A stretch of DNA of 64,000 nucleotides, taken from contig UQGD01000004.1 in the NCBI GenBank assembly GCA_900540455.1, positions 1-64,000 on the forward strand, given 5' to 3'. The notes below the pieces were generated by a model. It was given only the letters and a program-made list of their open reading frames with translations, did no database searches and was not told where the DNA came from. The position numbers and the translations under genes were made by a program. Positions 8,062 to 16,084 of the stretch are shown here, one piece after another. The stretch comes from an uncultured Faecalibacterium sp. Lineage in GTDB: Bacteria > Bacillota > Clostridia > Oscillospirales > Ruminococcaceae. The stretch's first letter is position 1; each line of letters begins with the position of its first letter.

Positions 8062-8790
8062 ATGGAGTATGAGATCATACGCAGCGTTGCCGCAGCGCAG
8101 AAAGATACGCAGGCCGCGGATGAACTTGTCCGGCAGTATCTGCCCTTCATCAAAACAGAGACCGCAAAATTTTTAAGGCGCAGCCCAGTAGAGGGACAGG
8201 ACGATGAACTGGGGATTGCAATGTTTGCCTTTTACGAGGCGGCCATGGCCTACCAGAGCGGACGAGGCGCTTTTTTGAAGCTGGCAGCGGCTGCGATCCG
8301 CAACCGATTGATCGATTATCAAAGAAAAGAGCTGCGTCATGCAGGGGAGATCTCCCTGGACCAAACTGTGGATGATGAGGAGTCCGGGCGTCCGCTGCTG
8401 GAGACCATTGACAGCGGCTGCGATGAGATCGCCGATCGGGAGCAGCTGCGTGCGACCCAGGAGGAGATCCAGGGTTTTGCGCAGGAGCTGCAGCACTATG
8501 GCCTGAAATTGACGGATATTGCGGACAACTGCCCAAAACAGGAGCGCACACTTGCCGCCTGTCATCGTGTGCTGGCGTATGCACGGGAGAACCCGCAGCT
8601 TTTGGCGCAGCTTACCTCCACAGGGAAACTGCCCATGGCGCAGCTGTCCGCTGGCAGCGGCGTGGACCGCAAGACCATGGAGAGGCACAGAAAATACCTG
8701 GTAGCCCTGCTTCTGGCATTTACCAATGGCTTTGAGATCATCCGTGGGCATTTGCGCCGGATCGCACGTCCTGTGAAAGAGGTGGAGTGA
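8062..8790 (+). CDS. sigI: RNA polymerase sigma factor SigI
   Basis: 242 residues. An N-terminal sigma-70 region 2 (LVRQYLPFIKTETAKFL, FYEAAMAYQSGRGAFLKLAAAAIRNRLIDYQRKE) and the distinctive SigI C-terminal domain (LQHYGLKLTDIADNCPKQERT, GVDRKTMERHRKYLVALLLAFTNGFEII) are both visible. SigI lacks a normal region 4. The ATG at 8062 is preceded by GGGAG; a GTG four codons earlier would overlap that site. The next gene begins one base after the stop and encodes an RsgI-like anti-sigma factor, the usual SigI partner. In other Firmicutes this pair answers to envelope heat stress or extracellular polysaccharide. Confidence 0.85.
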   Translation: MEYEIIRSVAAAQKDTQAADELVRQYLPFIKTETAKFLRRSPVEGQDDELGIAMFAFYEAAMAYQSGRGAFLKLAAAAIRNRLIDYQRKELRHAGEISLDQTVDDEESGRPLLETIDSGCDEIADREQLRATQEEIQGFAQELQHYGLKLTDIADNCPKQERTLAACHRVLAYARENPQLLAQLTSTGKLPMAQLSAGSGVDRKTMERHRKYLVALLLAFTNGFEIIRGHLRRIARPVKEVE

Positions 8791-9912
8791 ATGGAATATC
8801 TGGTAATGGAATGTGGCCTGAGCTATGCAGTGGTCATGGATGCCGAAGGCCGGTTTTTGAAGGTGCCCAATCTGGGCTATACCGTAGGGCAGAGGTTGGA
8901 TGAGGTCCTGCTTTTGCCGGAAAGACCTGCCGTAAAAATGTCGCTGTCCAAACAGATCATCCGCTGGGGCGCAATGGCAGCCTGCCTGTGCCTGCTGATG
9001 CTGGGTGGCTGGTTCTGGCAGTCGCCCATTGGCACGGTACGGATCAAGATAAATCCGGATGTGCAGCTGAAGATCAACCGTTTTGACGCAGTTGTGGCTG
9101 CCCAAGGGCTGAACGAGGATGGTGCAGCTCTGCTCCAGGGCTACCGCTCTTATGGAAAAGAGATGGAGACCGTAGCGGAAGAATTGGCAGACCGCGCCGT
9201 AGAGATGGGATACCTGAGCGAGGGCGGCAAGATCACCCTGACCGTAGGCTCAAACCGAGACGAATGGCGGGGATCGGCTGAGAAAAAACTGCGGCAGGAG
9301 CTGGAAAACCATGTCGAGAAGAGCATCACTGTGGAGATCGCAGGCAGTGGACCGGATGGAAACAGCAGCACCCCGCCAAAACAGGAGGCCGCTGTGCCAA
9401 TGATCCCGAATAAGAAGCCGGAGCGTCCCTCTGCTGCGGAAGATATCGAGAAGCAGCCGGAACGTGTGCCCCCGGCAGAGGATGCAGAGGACCAGGAGCA
9501 GCCCCATGCAGACAGTTCTGTGACGGATGCACCGGAACAGGGAGGAAAACTCCCCGCAGACAAAACAGAGGATGCGGCACCGGGTGAGCCACTGCCCCCC
9601 TCCCGTGAAGAGGAGGACGAGCGCGAGGAGCAGGACGAGCGCGAGGAGCAGGACGAGGACGACGAAGAAGAGCAAAGCGAGGAGCCAGACCTTTCGGAGG
9701 GACCCGACGAGGACCCCCAGGAGGATGATCCCGACCTGGAGGAGGACGAAGCGCCCGACCTAGAGCAGGAGGACTCTGAACAAGAGCCCCCCGAGCAAGA
9801 GGAGCCGGACAGCGAGGATGAGCCGGACGCCCAGCAGGAGGGAACACCAGTTCCGGACCCGGAAGAGGAGGACGATGAGCCGATTTCTGCCGAGGAGACC
9901 GAGGACGATTAA
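8791..9912 (+). CDS. rsgI: RsgI-like transmembrane anti-sigma factor with long acidic tail
   Basis: 373 residues. The cytoplasmic N-terminal domain (residues 1-50: MECGLSYAVVMDAEGRFLKVPNLGYTVGQ) matches the RsgI N-terminal anti-sigma domain that binds SigI. One membrane segment lies at about 55-75. The outer segment at about 78-185 (GTVRIKINPDVQLKINRFDAVVAA...) is the conserved RsgI extracytoplasmic module. From about residue 190 the rest is low-complexity and rich in Glu, Asp and Pro, with no carbohydrate-binding or protease domain. The stop of sigI and this ATG are adjacent, with AGAGGTGGAG as ribosome site, so the two are co-translated. Confidence 0.8.
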   Translation: MEYLVMECGLSYAVVMDAEGRFLKVPNLGYTVGQRLDEVLLLPERPAVKMSLSKQIIRWGAMAACLCLLMLGGWFWQSPIGTVRIKINPDVQLKINRFDAVVAAQGLNEDGAALLQGYRSYGKEMETVAEELADRAVEMGYLSEGGKITLTVGSNRDEWRGSAEKKLRQELENHVEKSITVEIAGSGPDGNSSTPPKQEAAVPMIPNKKPERPSAAEDIEKQPERVPPAEDAEDQEQPHADSSVTDAPEQGGKLPADKTEDAAPGEPLPPSREEEDEREEQDEREEQDEDDEEEQSEEPDLSEGPDEDPQEDDPDLEEDEAPDLEQEDSEQEPPEQEEPDSEDEPDAQQEGTPVPDPEEEDDEPISAEETEDD

Positions 9913-10036
9913 AAAAATTCAAAAAAATTTTTGCGCCGACCCCGATTTTGCCCCAGATGCTCCGTAATCTATATTCAACAGGCAAACAAAAGCCTGCAAA
10001 AGGCCAAACAACTTTTATAGATAAGGAGAGTCTACT

Positions 10037-10576
10037 ATGAAAAAGATGAATTGGAAAACCTGTCTCGCCCAGACTGCTTCTATCGCACTGACTCTGTCTC
10101 TGCTGGCCGGGATCACTGCACAGGCCGCTGGCCCCCTGTCGTTTGAGAACACAGCGGCCGGGACGGTGCGGTTGAGCTTGGAAAAAGCGAAGGAACTGGT
10201 GCTTGCGCAGCTGGGGTTGACAACGGCGACCTTCTGCGATCATGAATACGACCTGGAAGATGGCGTATACGAGTTTGAATTCATCGTGGATGGCGTAAAG
10301 TACGAGTATGAGGTGGATGCCAATACCGGCGAGGTACGGGAAGCAGACATCGAGGGCAACGACGACTGGAACGACCGGGACGATTGGGATGATTGGAACG
10401 AGTTCGATCGTCCCGACGAGGACGACCAGGAGGACGATGACCTGGACGAGGATGACTGGGATGACCTCGACGATGACGACGATGATCTCGGGGAGGACGA
10501 GGATGACCGCTGCGAGATCGATGATGATGAGGACGATCTGGATGAGGACGATGACGACGAGGACCAGGACGATTGA
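10037..10576 (+). CDS. Secreted PepSY-domain protein with Asp-rich C-terminal tail
   Basis: 179 residues. A signal peptide (residues 1-31, ending TAQAAG) is followed by one PepSY domain at about 45-100 (LSLEKAKELVLAQLG...YDLEDGVYEFEFIVDGVKYEYEVDANTGEV). The last 75 or so residues are almost entirely Asp and Glu, with a few Trp. AAGGAG lies upstream. The acidic tail, like that of the preceding RsgI-like protein, could bind cations such as calcium; this is inference. Its position after sigI-rsgI suggests it may belong to the same regulon. Confidence 0.75.
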   Translation: MKKMNWKTCLAQTASIALTLSLLAGITAQAAGPLSFENTAAGTVRLSLEKAKELVLAQLGLTTATFCDHEYDLEDGVYEFEFIVDGVKYEYEVDANTGEVREADIEGNDDWNDRDDWDDWNEFDRPDEDDQEDDDLDEDDWDDLDDDDDDLGEDEDDRCEIDDDEDDLDEDDDDEDQDD

Positions 10577-10610
10577 TCCTGTCCAATGGCATCCTGTCCG
10601 CAGTTAACTA

Positions 10611-10652
10611 AAAAAAGCCGCTGCCGGTTTTTGACCGGACAGCGGCTTTTTT
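10611..10652 (+). terminator. Terminator after the PepSY gene
   Basis: AAAAAAGCCGCTG pairs with CAGCGGCTTTTTT, with an inner CCGG/CCGG pair; T-run included in the stem. Confidence 0.85.
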
Positions 10653-10786
10653 GTGCGGGAACAGTGTTTTTAGTGCAGGAGCTGAAAAGTTTGCTGAAAG
10701 TTATCCGCCTGTTCATCATTCAGTCTTTCTTTTGCCAAAAAGCCGGAGTAGAATGAGGCATCATACAAAGGAGGCGGAAAAACGCC

Positions 10787-11446
10787 ATGATCGATTATCG
10801 TGAAGCAAACTCCAAAGATTTTGACCGCATTGCCCACCTGTCTGCACAATCGTTTGGGAACTACCCTTACTTTACCTGCGTTTTTCGCAATGCGTTCAAA
10901 AATGAGGATGCGTATAAAGCATATATGGAAAAACTGCACCGCATCAATATCAAGGCAAATGCACAGCAGAACAAATGTTTTGTAGGCGTACAGGACGGAG
11001 AGATCGTGTCCGCCGCATTGATCCAGGACCCCGCTAAAAAGAAAGCGGATGTAGAGGACTATGTCAAAGCCGGTGGATTGAGCCTGGCTTTTCCGGTGGG
11101 GCTTTCAAAAATATTGAACTTCTTTCATTTTTCAGAGGATGCCCGGGCAGACTGCGACAAAAAACACCCCTCTGCCTGGTATCTGGAAGTTTTAGCCGTG
11201 GATGACTCCCTGAAAGGGCATGGCTTGGGCAGCGGGATGCTGCAAGACTGCCTGATCCCCTACATACAAAAACATGGCGGAGAGGAACTGACCCTGATCA
11301 CCAATACGGAGGGCAACCGCAAATTTTATAAAAAGAACGGCTTCCAGGAGTTTTCTGAGCGCAAGCTGGAGCAAAATGGTCAAACCATCGGGAACTGGAG
11401 CTTCTGCATGGATCTGCACAAAAAACCGGTGCCCAGCATGGCGTAA
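10787..11446 (+). CDS. GNAT family N-acetyltransferase
   Basis: 219 residues. The acetyl-CoA-binding motif A is visible at about residues 128-150 (YLEVLAVDDSLKGHGLGSGML), followed by the motif B region TLITNTEGNRKFYKKNGFQE. Such enzymes transfer acetyl from acetyl-CoA to an amine; the substrate cannot be predicted. An AAAGGAGGCGG ribosome site precedes the ATG. It stands alone between two terminated units, and the cobalamin promoter begins 70 bases after its stop. Confidence 0.85.
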   Translation: MIDYREANSKDFDRIAHLSAQSFGNYPYFTCVFRNAFKNEDAYKAYMEKLHRINIKANAQQNKCFVGVQDGEIVSAALIQDPAKKKADVEDYVKAGGLSLAFPVGLSKILNFFHFSEDARADCDKKHPSAWYLEVLAVDDSLKGHGLGSGMLQDCLIPYIQKHGGEELTLITNTEGNRKFYKKNGFQEFSERKLEQNGQTIGNWSFCMDLHKKPVPSMA

Positions 11447-11516
11447 GCGCTTTTTCCCCGCGCAGCAGCCGGGGGTGATGTTTTTGGACAAAGTTCCTTC
11501 TTTTTCAGCTGCCCTC

Positions 11517-11545
11517 TTGCAATCTGTAAACAGGCGATGTATAAT
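11517..11545 (+). promoter_or_regulatory. Sigma-A promoter of the cobalamin operon
   Basis: TTGCAA (11517-11522), a 17-base spacer and TATAAT (11540-11545). The predicted start near 11552 falls at the 5' edge of the riboswitch. Confidence 0.85.
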
Positions 11546-11551
11546 ATGCCA

Positions 11552-11742
11552 CATATAGGTTTGAGTGCTGCTGAACTCGTACAGACTCAGCGGAGAATAG
11601 TGAATCCGGTCAGAATCCGGAACGGTACCGCCGCTGTAAGCGTGGAGACTGCACACGGGACGAAAGTCGGTCATTGGGAGAGATCCTGAGAAGGCTGTGT
11701 GTTGGTTGAGGATATGCGAGTCAGAAGACCTGCTCAAATGGA
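11552..11742 (+). ncRNA. Cobalamin riboswitch
   Basis: The conserved core is visible: GAATCCGG and AACGGTACCGCCGCTGTAA (about 11600-11640) and a B12-box variant GAGTCAGAAGACCTGC (11718-11733). The closing stem pairs GTTTGAG (559-565 of the 11-kb block) with CTCAAAT (734-740). It is followed by an intrinsic terminator and then cbiK, so adenosylcobalamin or a related corrinoid is expected to turn the downstream operon off. Confidence 0.92.
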
Positions 11743-11798
11743 ATGGACTTATATGCTCTCGAGTATGGGGATATAGGTGATATTGTTGCGCAAAAACG

Positions 11799-11842
11799 GC
11801 CGCAGCAGCTCCTTTTGGAGTTGCTGCGGCTTTTCTTTTTTG
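11799..11842 (+). terminator. Riboswitch-controlled terminator before cbiK
   Basis: GCCGCAGCAGCTCC (11799-11812) pairs with GGAGTTGCTGCGGC (11817-11830) around TTTT, followed by TTTTCTTTTTTG. Its place between the riboswitch and the first gene makes it the likely expression platform. Confidence 0.85.
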
Positions 11843-11955
11843 TGCGGGCCAGTATGCCATTGTGTCCTCCTGCGTTCTTGCAGATGCATAAAATCAGCTG
11901 TTTTGCTTTCCGAAAGGAACGTGAAAATAGACACAACGATAGGGAGGAACAAAAA

Positions 11956-13269
11956 ATGAAAAAAAGCAAGACTATTTGTGCCCTGCTGCTGAGCGTGTGC
12001 CTTGTATTGGGCATGACTGCCTGCGGGGAGAAGAAGGACGCCCCCAGTGCATCGCAGCAGGCAGAAAGTGCGCCGGCTTCGTCGGCTGCATCCCAGGCGG
12101 CTGCGGAGCAGCAAAAGCCTGTGCTGTTGGTGGTCAGCTTTGGCACCAGCTACAACGATACCCGGGACAAGACCATTGGCGCTGTGGAGGAGAGCTTGGC
12201 AAAAGCCTACCCGGAGTATGAGATCCGCCGGGCGTTTACGGCACAAACCATCATTGATATCCTGGAAGAGCGAGAGGGCCTGAAGATCGATAACGTCACC
12301 CAGGCCATGTCCCGCCTGGTGATGGATGATGTAAAGGATGTTGTGATCCAGCCCACCCATGTAATGCCGGGTGCAGAGTATGATGATATCCTGGCCGATA
12401 TCCAGAGCTATGCAGATCAGTTCCAGAGTTTTAAGGTGGGCAAGCCCCTTTTGACCACGGATGAGGACTATGCACAGCTGATCTCCTGCCTGGTGGAGGA
12501 GACTAAGCCCTACAATGCAGAGGATACCGCGATCGTGTTTATGGGGCATGGCACCCATCACGAGGCAAATGCCACCTATGCGTCTTTGCAGGAAAAACTG
12601 ACCCAGGCCGGATACACCAACTACTTTGTAGGTACCGTGGAGGCCACCCCCTCGCTGGAGGATGTGCTGGCACAGGTGGAAGCGTCCGGAGCAAAAAAAG
12701 TGGTGCTTCTGCCGCTGATGATCGTTGCCGGTGACCATGCCAACAACGATATGGCCGGAGACGAAGAGGACTCCTGGAAGACCGCCTTTACCAATGCAGG
12801 GTATGAGGTGGAATGTGTGCTGAAGGGTCTGGGCGAGTATGCCGGTGTGCAGCAGATGATCGTGGAGCATGCCCGTCAGGCTATGGAATTTCCGGACCCC
12901 GTTTCCGCAGACCAGATCGCGGACGGCAGCTATGAGATCAGCGTCCAGTCCAGCAGCAAGATGTTCAAGGTGGTCAAGTGCGTGCTGAATGTGGAGTCCG
13001 GAAAGATGGATGCAGTCATCACCCTCAGCGGAGATGGGTACAGCCAGCTCTTTATGGGCACCGGTGAGCAGGCCGCTGCCGCCTCTGCGGATGCATATAT
13101 CCAGCAGTCTGTGGACAGTGAGGGCGCAGTCTCCTTTACGGTCCCCCTGGAAAAACTGAATGTGGAGGTGGATGTGGCGGCCTGGAGCGTCCGGAAGGAG
13201 AAGTGGTACGACCGTACCCTGGTGTTCTTCTCCGATGCGCTCCCCGCAGAGGCCGTCACAGCGGAATAA
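11956..13269 (+). CDS. cbiK: Lipoprotein sirohydrochlorin cobaltochelatase (CbiK) with extra C-terminal domain
   Basis: 437 residues. A lipoprotein signal ends at Cys23 (MTAC) and a Ser/Ala linker follows. Residues 55-320 are a CbiK chelatase: VVSFGTSYNDTR, IQPTHVMPG, FMGHGTHHEANATY and LPLMIVAGDHANND, which hold the metal-binding His residues. CbiK inserts cobalt into sirohydrochlorin, the first step of the anaerobic corrin pathway. The signal means it acts outside the membrane, as in the periplasmic CbiK of Desulfovibrio. The last 110 or so residues (DGSYEISVQSSSKMFKVVKC...) are not part of CbiK and resemble the next protein. ATG has AGGGAGG upstream. Confidence 0.85.
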   Translation: MKKSKTICALLLSVCLVLGMTACGEKKDAPSASQQAESAPASSAASQAAAEQQKPVLLVVSFGTSYNDTRDKTIGAVEESLAKAYPEYEIRRAFTAQTIIDILEEREGLKIDNVTQAMSRLVMDDVKDVVIQPTHVMPGAEYDDILADIQSYADQFQSFKVGKPLLTTDEDYAQLISCLVEETKPYNAEDTAIVFMGHGTHHEANATYASLQEKLTQAGYTNYFVGTVEATPSLEDVLAQVEASGAKKVVLLPLMIVAGDHANNDMAGDEEDSWKTAFTNAGYEVECVLKGLGEYAGVQQMIVEHARQAMEFPDPVSADQIADGSYEISVQSSSKMFKVVKCVLNVESGKMDAVITLSGDGYSQLFMGTGEQAAAASADAYIQQSVDSEGAVSFTVPLEKLNVEVDVAAWSVRKEKWYDRTLVFFSDALPAEAVTAE

Positions 13270-13270
13270 C

Positions 13271-13678
13271 ATGAAGAAAAAGACGCTTGCGATCCTGTGT
13301 GTCTGTGCAGCTCTTTGCGTGCTGCTGGCGTCAGCTCTGGTCTCCGGCCGCAGCAAGGAGCTTACGGACGGAGATTACACCATTGCGGTCTCCCTGTCCG
13401 GCGGTTCTGGCCGGGCCAGTGTAGAGTCGCCTGCAAAGCTGGTGGTTTCGGGTGAAACGCGGACAGCGGTGATCGTGTGGAGCAGCCCATATTACGAATA
13501 TATGCTGGTGGATGGAGTGCGGTACGAGCCGCTGCCTTCGGACGGAAACTCCACTTTTGCGATCCCGATCGTACTGGACACGGATATGGAGGTCAGCGCA
13601 TCGACCATCGCAATGAGCCAGCCCCACCTGGTGGAATATACGCTTCGGTTCGACAGTTCGACCATTCAAGGAGAGTAA
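13271..13678 (+). CDS. Small exported beta-domain protein, partner of CbiK/BtuF (function unknown)
   Basis: 135 residues. An N-terminal signal or anchor (residues 4-26) is followed by one domain of about 100 residues (DGDYTIAVSLSGGSGRASVE...). Its pattern, DG-Y-I-V, a mid-domain AVIVWSSPYY and a closing YTLRF, parallels the C-terminal extension of the preceding CbiK. I do not recognise a named family; a NEAT-like beta-sandwich is possible. It lies one base after cbiK and four bases before btuF, so a role in holding or passing cobalt or a tetrapyrrole at the cell surface is my inference. Confidence 0.6.
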   Translation: MKKKTLAILCVCAALCVLLASALVSGRSKELTDGDYTIAVSLSGGSGRASVESPAKLVVSGETRTAVIVWSSPYYEYMLVDGVRYEPLPSDGNSTFAIPIVLDTDMEVSASTIAMSQPHLVEYTLRFDSSTIQGE

Positions 13679-13681
13679 ACC

Positions 13682-14812
13682 ATGAGACGACGCATCTTTC
13701 TGCTGCTGACTGTGCTGCTGCTGGGTGGTCTGTGCGGATGCAGCCCCAAGGCAGAACAGGAGGGGCTGGGCAATGGCTGGCAGCCGGAACAGTCCATGCG
13801 GCTGGAGTACGCCACGGAGTTTGCGGTAGACCTTTATGCAGGGGGGTATAAGCTGCTGACCCTGGGGGATGGCAGCCGGTTTCTTGTAGTGCCGGAGGGA
13901 GCCAGCCTCCCCAAAGGCATCGCCCGGGATATTAAGCCGCTATATCAGCCGGTAAAAAACATCTACCTGGCGGCAACGGCATCCATGTGTCTGTTTGACG
14001 CACTGGATCGGCTGGATGCTATCCGTCTTTCGGGCACCAGGGCAGAAGCCTGGTATATCCCCAATGCCCGTGCTGCCATGGAAAAAGGGGATATCCTGTT
14101 TGCGGGCAAATACAGCGAGCCGGATTACGAGATGATCCTGGCATCGGGTTGTCCGTTGGCGGTAGAATCCATGATGATCGGCCATGCTTCGGAAGTCAAG
14201 GAAAAGCTGGAAGATCTGGGGATCGCCGTGTTGATGGACCAGTCCAGCAACGAAAAGCACCCCCTGGGGCGCACCGAGTGGATCAAGCTGTATGGTGCGA
14301 TCCTGAATGAGGACGAAAAAGCCAGCGAACTGTTTGAACAGCAGGTCCGGTATCTGAACGAGACCAATACGGTGGACACCGGCAAGACGGTGGCGTTTTT
14401 CCACATCAGCTCTTCCGGCTATGCGGTGGCAAGAAAAAGCACCGACTATGTCAGCAAGATGATCGAGCTGGCGGGCGGAGAGTATGTATTTCGGGACCTG
14501 GGCGACCCGGAAACAGCGACCTCCACGGTCAACCTGGAGATGGAGACCTTTTTTGCCACGGCCAAGGATGCGGATTATATCATTTACAACAGCACCATTG
14601 GCGGCGAGATCGACACCTTGGAAGATCTGGTGGCCAAAAATGCGCTTCTGGCGCAGATGAAGGCCGTACAGAACGGGAATGTGTGGTGTACGAGCAAAAA
14701 TATGTATCAGGAGACCACCGGTCTGGGACAGATGATCCAGAGCTTTCATCAGATCTTTTCCGGACAGGCGGATGAACTGGAGCAGGTCCCCTACCTGCAC
14801 CGACTGCACTAA
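13682..14812 (+). CDS. btuF: BtuF/FecB-type ABC substrate-binding lipoprotein
   Basis: 376 residues. A lipoprotein signal ends at about Cys20 (GGLCGCS). The rest is a type III periplasmic-binding fold: NIYLAATASMCLFDALDRLDAI, GKYSEPDYEMILASGCPLAVES and a conserved basic/Gly region before AEFFATAKDADYIIYNS. Such proteins bind corrinoids, haem or Fe-siderophores. AAGGAGAG precedes the ATG. Its position in a cobalamin-riboswitch operon with a BtuC permease and BtuD ATPase suggests corrinoid or cobalt-tetrapyrrole uptake. A terminator-like hairpin follows it. Confidence 0.8.
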   Translation: MRRRIFLLLTVLLLGGLCGCSPKAEQEGLGNGWQPEQSMRLEYATEFAVDLYAGGYKLLTLGDGSRFLVVPEGASLPKGIARDIKPLYQPVKNIYLAATASMCLFDALDRLDAIRLSGTRAEAWYIPNARAAMEKGDILFAGKYSEPDYEMILASGCPLAVESMMIGHASEVKEKLEDLGIAVLMDQSSNEKHPLGRTEWIKLYGAILNEDEKASELFEQQVRYLNETNTVDTGKTVAFFHISSSGYAVARKSTDYVSKMIELAGGEYVFRDLGDPETATSTVNLEMETFFATAKDADYIIYNSTIGGEIDTLEDLVAKNALLAQMKAVQNGNVWCTSKNMYQETTGLGQMIQSFHQIFSGQADELEQVPYLHRLH

Positions 14813-14817
14813 AAAAC

Positions 14818-14893
14818 GGCCGCTCGAAAGGCTGCCTCCAAATAAGAAAACAATGGTTTCTTATTCGGAGGCAGCCAAGAGCGGCAGTTTTTT
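14818..14893 (+). terminator. Strong internal hairpin between btuF and btuC
   Basis: A 20-bp stem (14830-14849 with 14857-14876, one G-T pair) sits inside a second stem GCCGCTC (14819-14825) / GAGCGGC (14879-14885) and is followed by a run of six T. It looks like an intrinsic terminator inside the operon. I see no promoter between it and btuC, so it probably acts as a partial terminator that lowers expression of downstream genes relative to cbiK and btuF. Confidence 0.75.
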
Positions 14894-14952
14894 CCTGTAA
14901 CAAAAGCAATGGCTCCGCCCGGCGGAGTCCCAGAGAAAGGCGGCTTTCCCTC

Positions 14953-16083
14953 ATGTGCAAGAATAGACCGGCATCCCCATCCGCAGCAAAGTCCACCCTC
15001 CGGCTGGGCAGCTCTGTCCGCTTTGCGGCTGTGGTCTGCCTGCTTTTGGGCCTGCTGCTTTTGGGTCTGCTGCTGAATGTAAACATCGGCTCGGTGCAGA
15101 TCGAAGCCGGCAACGTGCTGCGGATGCTCTGGGATGGGATGCGGTATAGTATAGCGAACGTGTTTACTGGGGGACAGTACCGGGATGCGCTGGATCAGCT
15201 CATTCATGCATCTACCGAAAGTCAGATTTTGTTCAGCATCCGGATCCCCCGTATGCTGCTGGCGATCCTGCTGGGGGGTGCGCTGTCGCTGTCCGGCTAT
15301 CTGCTGCAAGTGTTTTTTCGCAACCCCATCGCAGGTCCTTTTGAGCTGGGGATCTCCTCGGGTGCCAAAATGGTGGTGGGGGTGACCCTGATCTTTCTCA
15401 GCCGGTATCTGGGCAGCATCCGGTCGGTGACCTTGATTTTGGCGGCCTTTATCGGTTCGCTGTTCATTACAGGCATCGTGCTGCTGTTCTCTCAAAAAGT
15501 AAACAATATGTCCATGCTGCTTGTGATCGGGATCATGGTGGGGTATATCTGCAGCGCAGTCACGGATTTTTGCGTGACCTTTGCCGATGACCACGACATT
15601 GTCAACCTGACAAACTGGTCCATGGGGTCTTTTTCGGGGGCAAGCTGGGAGCAGGTGCGCACAGCAGCGCTTCTGTGTCTGGCGGGGCTGCTGGCTGCCT
15701 GCCTGCTGTCCAAGCCGATGGCCGTGTATGCGCTGGGGGAGGGGTACGCCCAAAGCATGGGCATCCGGGTAAAACAGTTCCGGCTGGCGTTGATCCTGCT
15801 GTCCAGCCTTTTGTCTGCCTGCGTCACTGCTTTTGCCGGGCCGATCTCCTTTGTGGGGGTGGCGGTGCCGCATATCACCCGCACCCTGATGAAGACCTCG
15901 CGGCCCATCTTTATGATCCCGGCGGTCTTTTTGTGCGGCTCGGTATTCTGTGTGTTCTGTGACCTGCTTGCCCGCACACTGCTGGCACCTACGGAGCTAA
16001 AGATCGGTACCGTGACCGCCGTGTTTGGCGCCCCGGTGGTGATCTATATGATGATCAAACGCAGCCGCTTGCAGGAGATGTGA
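14953..16083 (+). CDS. btuC: BtuC/FecCD-type ABC transporter permease
   Basis: 376 residues with about ten hydrophobic segments. FecCD signatures are visible: RIPRMLLAILLGGALSLSG at about 97-115, NPIAGPFELGISSGA and GPISFVGVAVPHITR near 295. It forms the membrane channel for the BtuF-like protein and BtuD-like ATPase on either side. The ATG at 14953 lies 140 bases after btuF because of the intervening hairpin; AGAGAAAGG upstream is a moderate ribosome site. It ends one base before the btuD start. Confidence 0.85.
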   Translation: MCKNRPASPSAAKSTLRLGSSVRFAAVVCLLLGLLLLGLLLNVNIGSVQIEAGNVLRMLWDGMRYSIANVFTGGQYRDALDQLIHASTESQILFSIRIPRMLLAILLGGALSLSGYLLQVFFRNPIAGPFELGISSGAKMVVGVTLIFLSRYLGSIRSVTLILAAFIGSLFITGIVLLFSQKVNNMSMLLVIGIMVGYICSAVTDFCVTFADDHDIVNLTNWSMGSFSGASWEQVRTAALLCLAGLLAACLLSKPMAVYALGEGYAQSMGIRVKQFRLALILLSSLLSACVTAFAGPISFVGVAVPHITRTLMKTSRPIFMIPAVFLCGSVFCVFCDLLARTLLAPTELKIGTVTAVFGAPVVIYMMIKRSRLQEM

Positions 16084-16084
16084 G

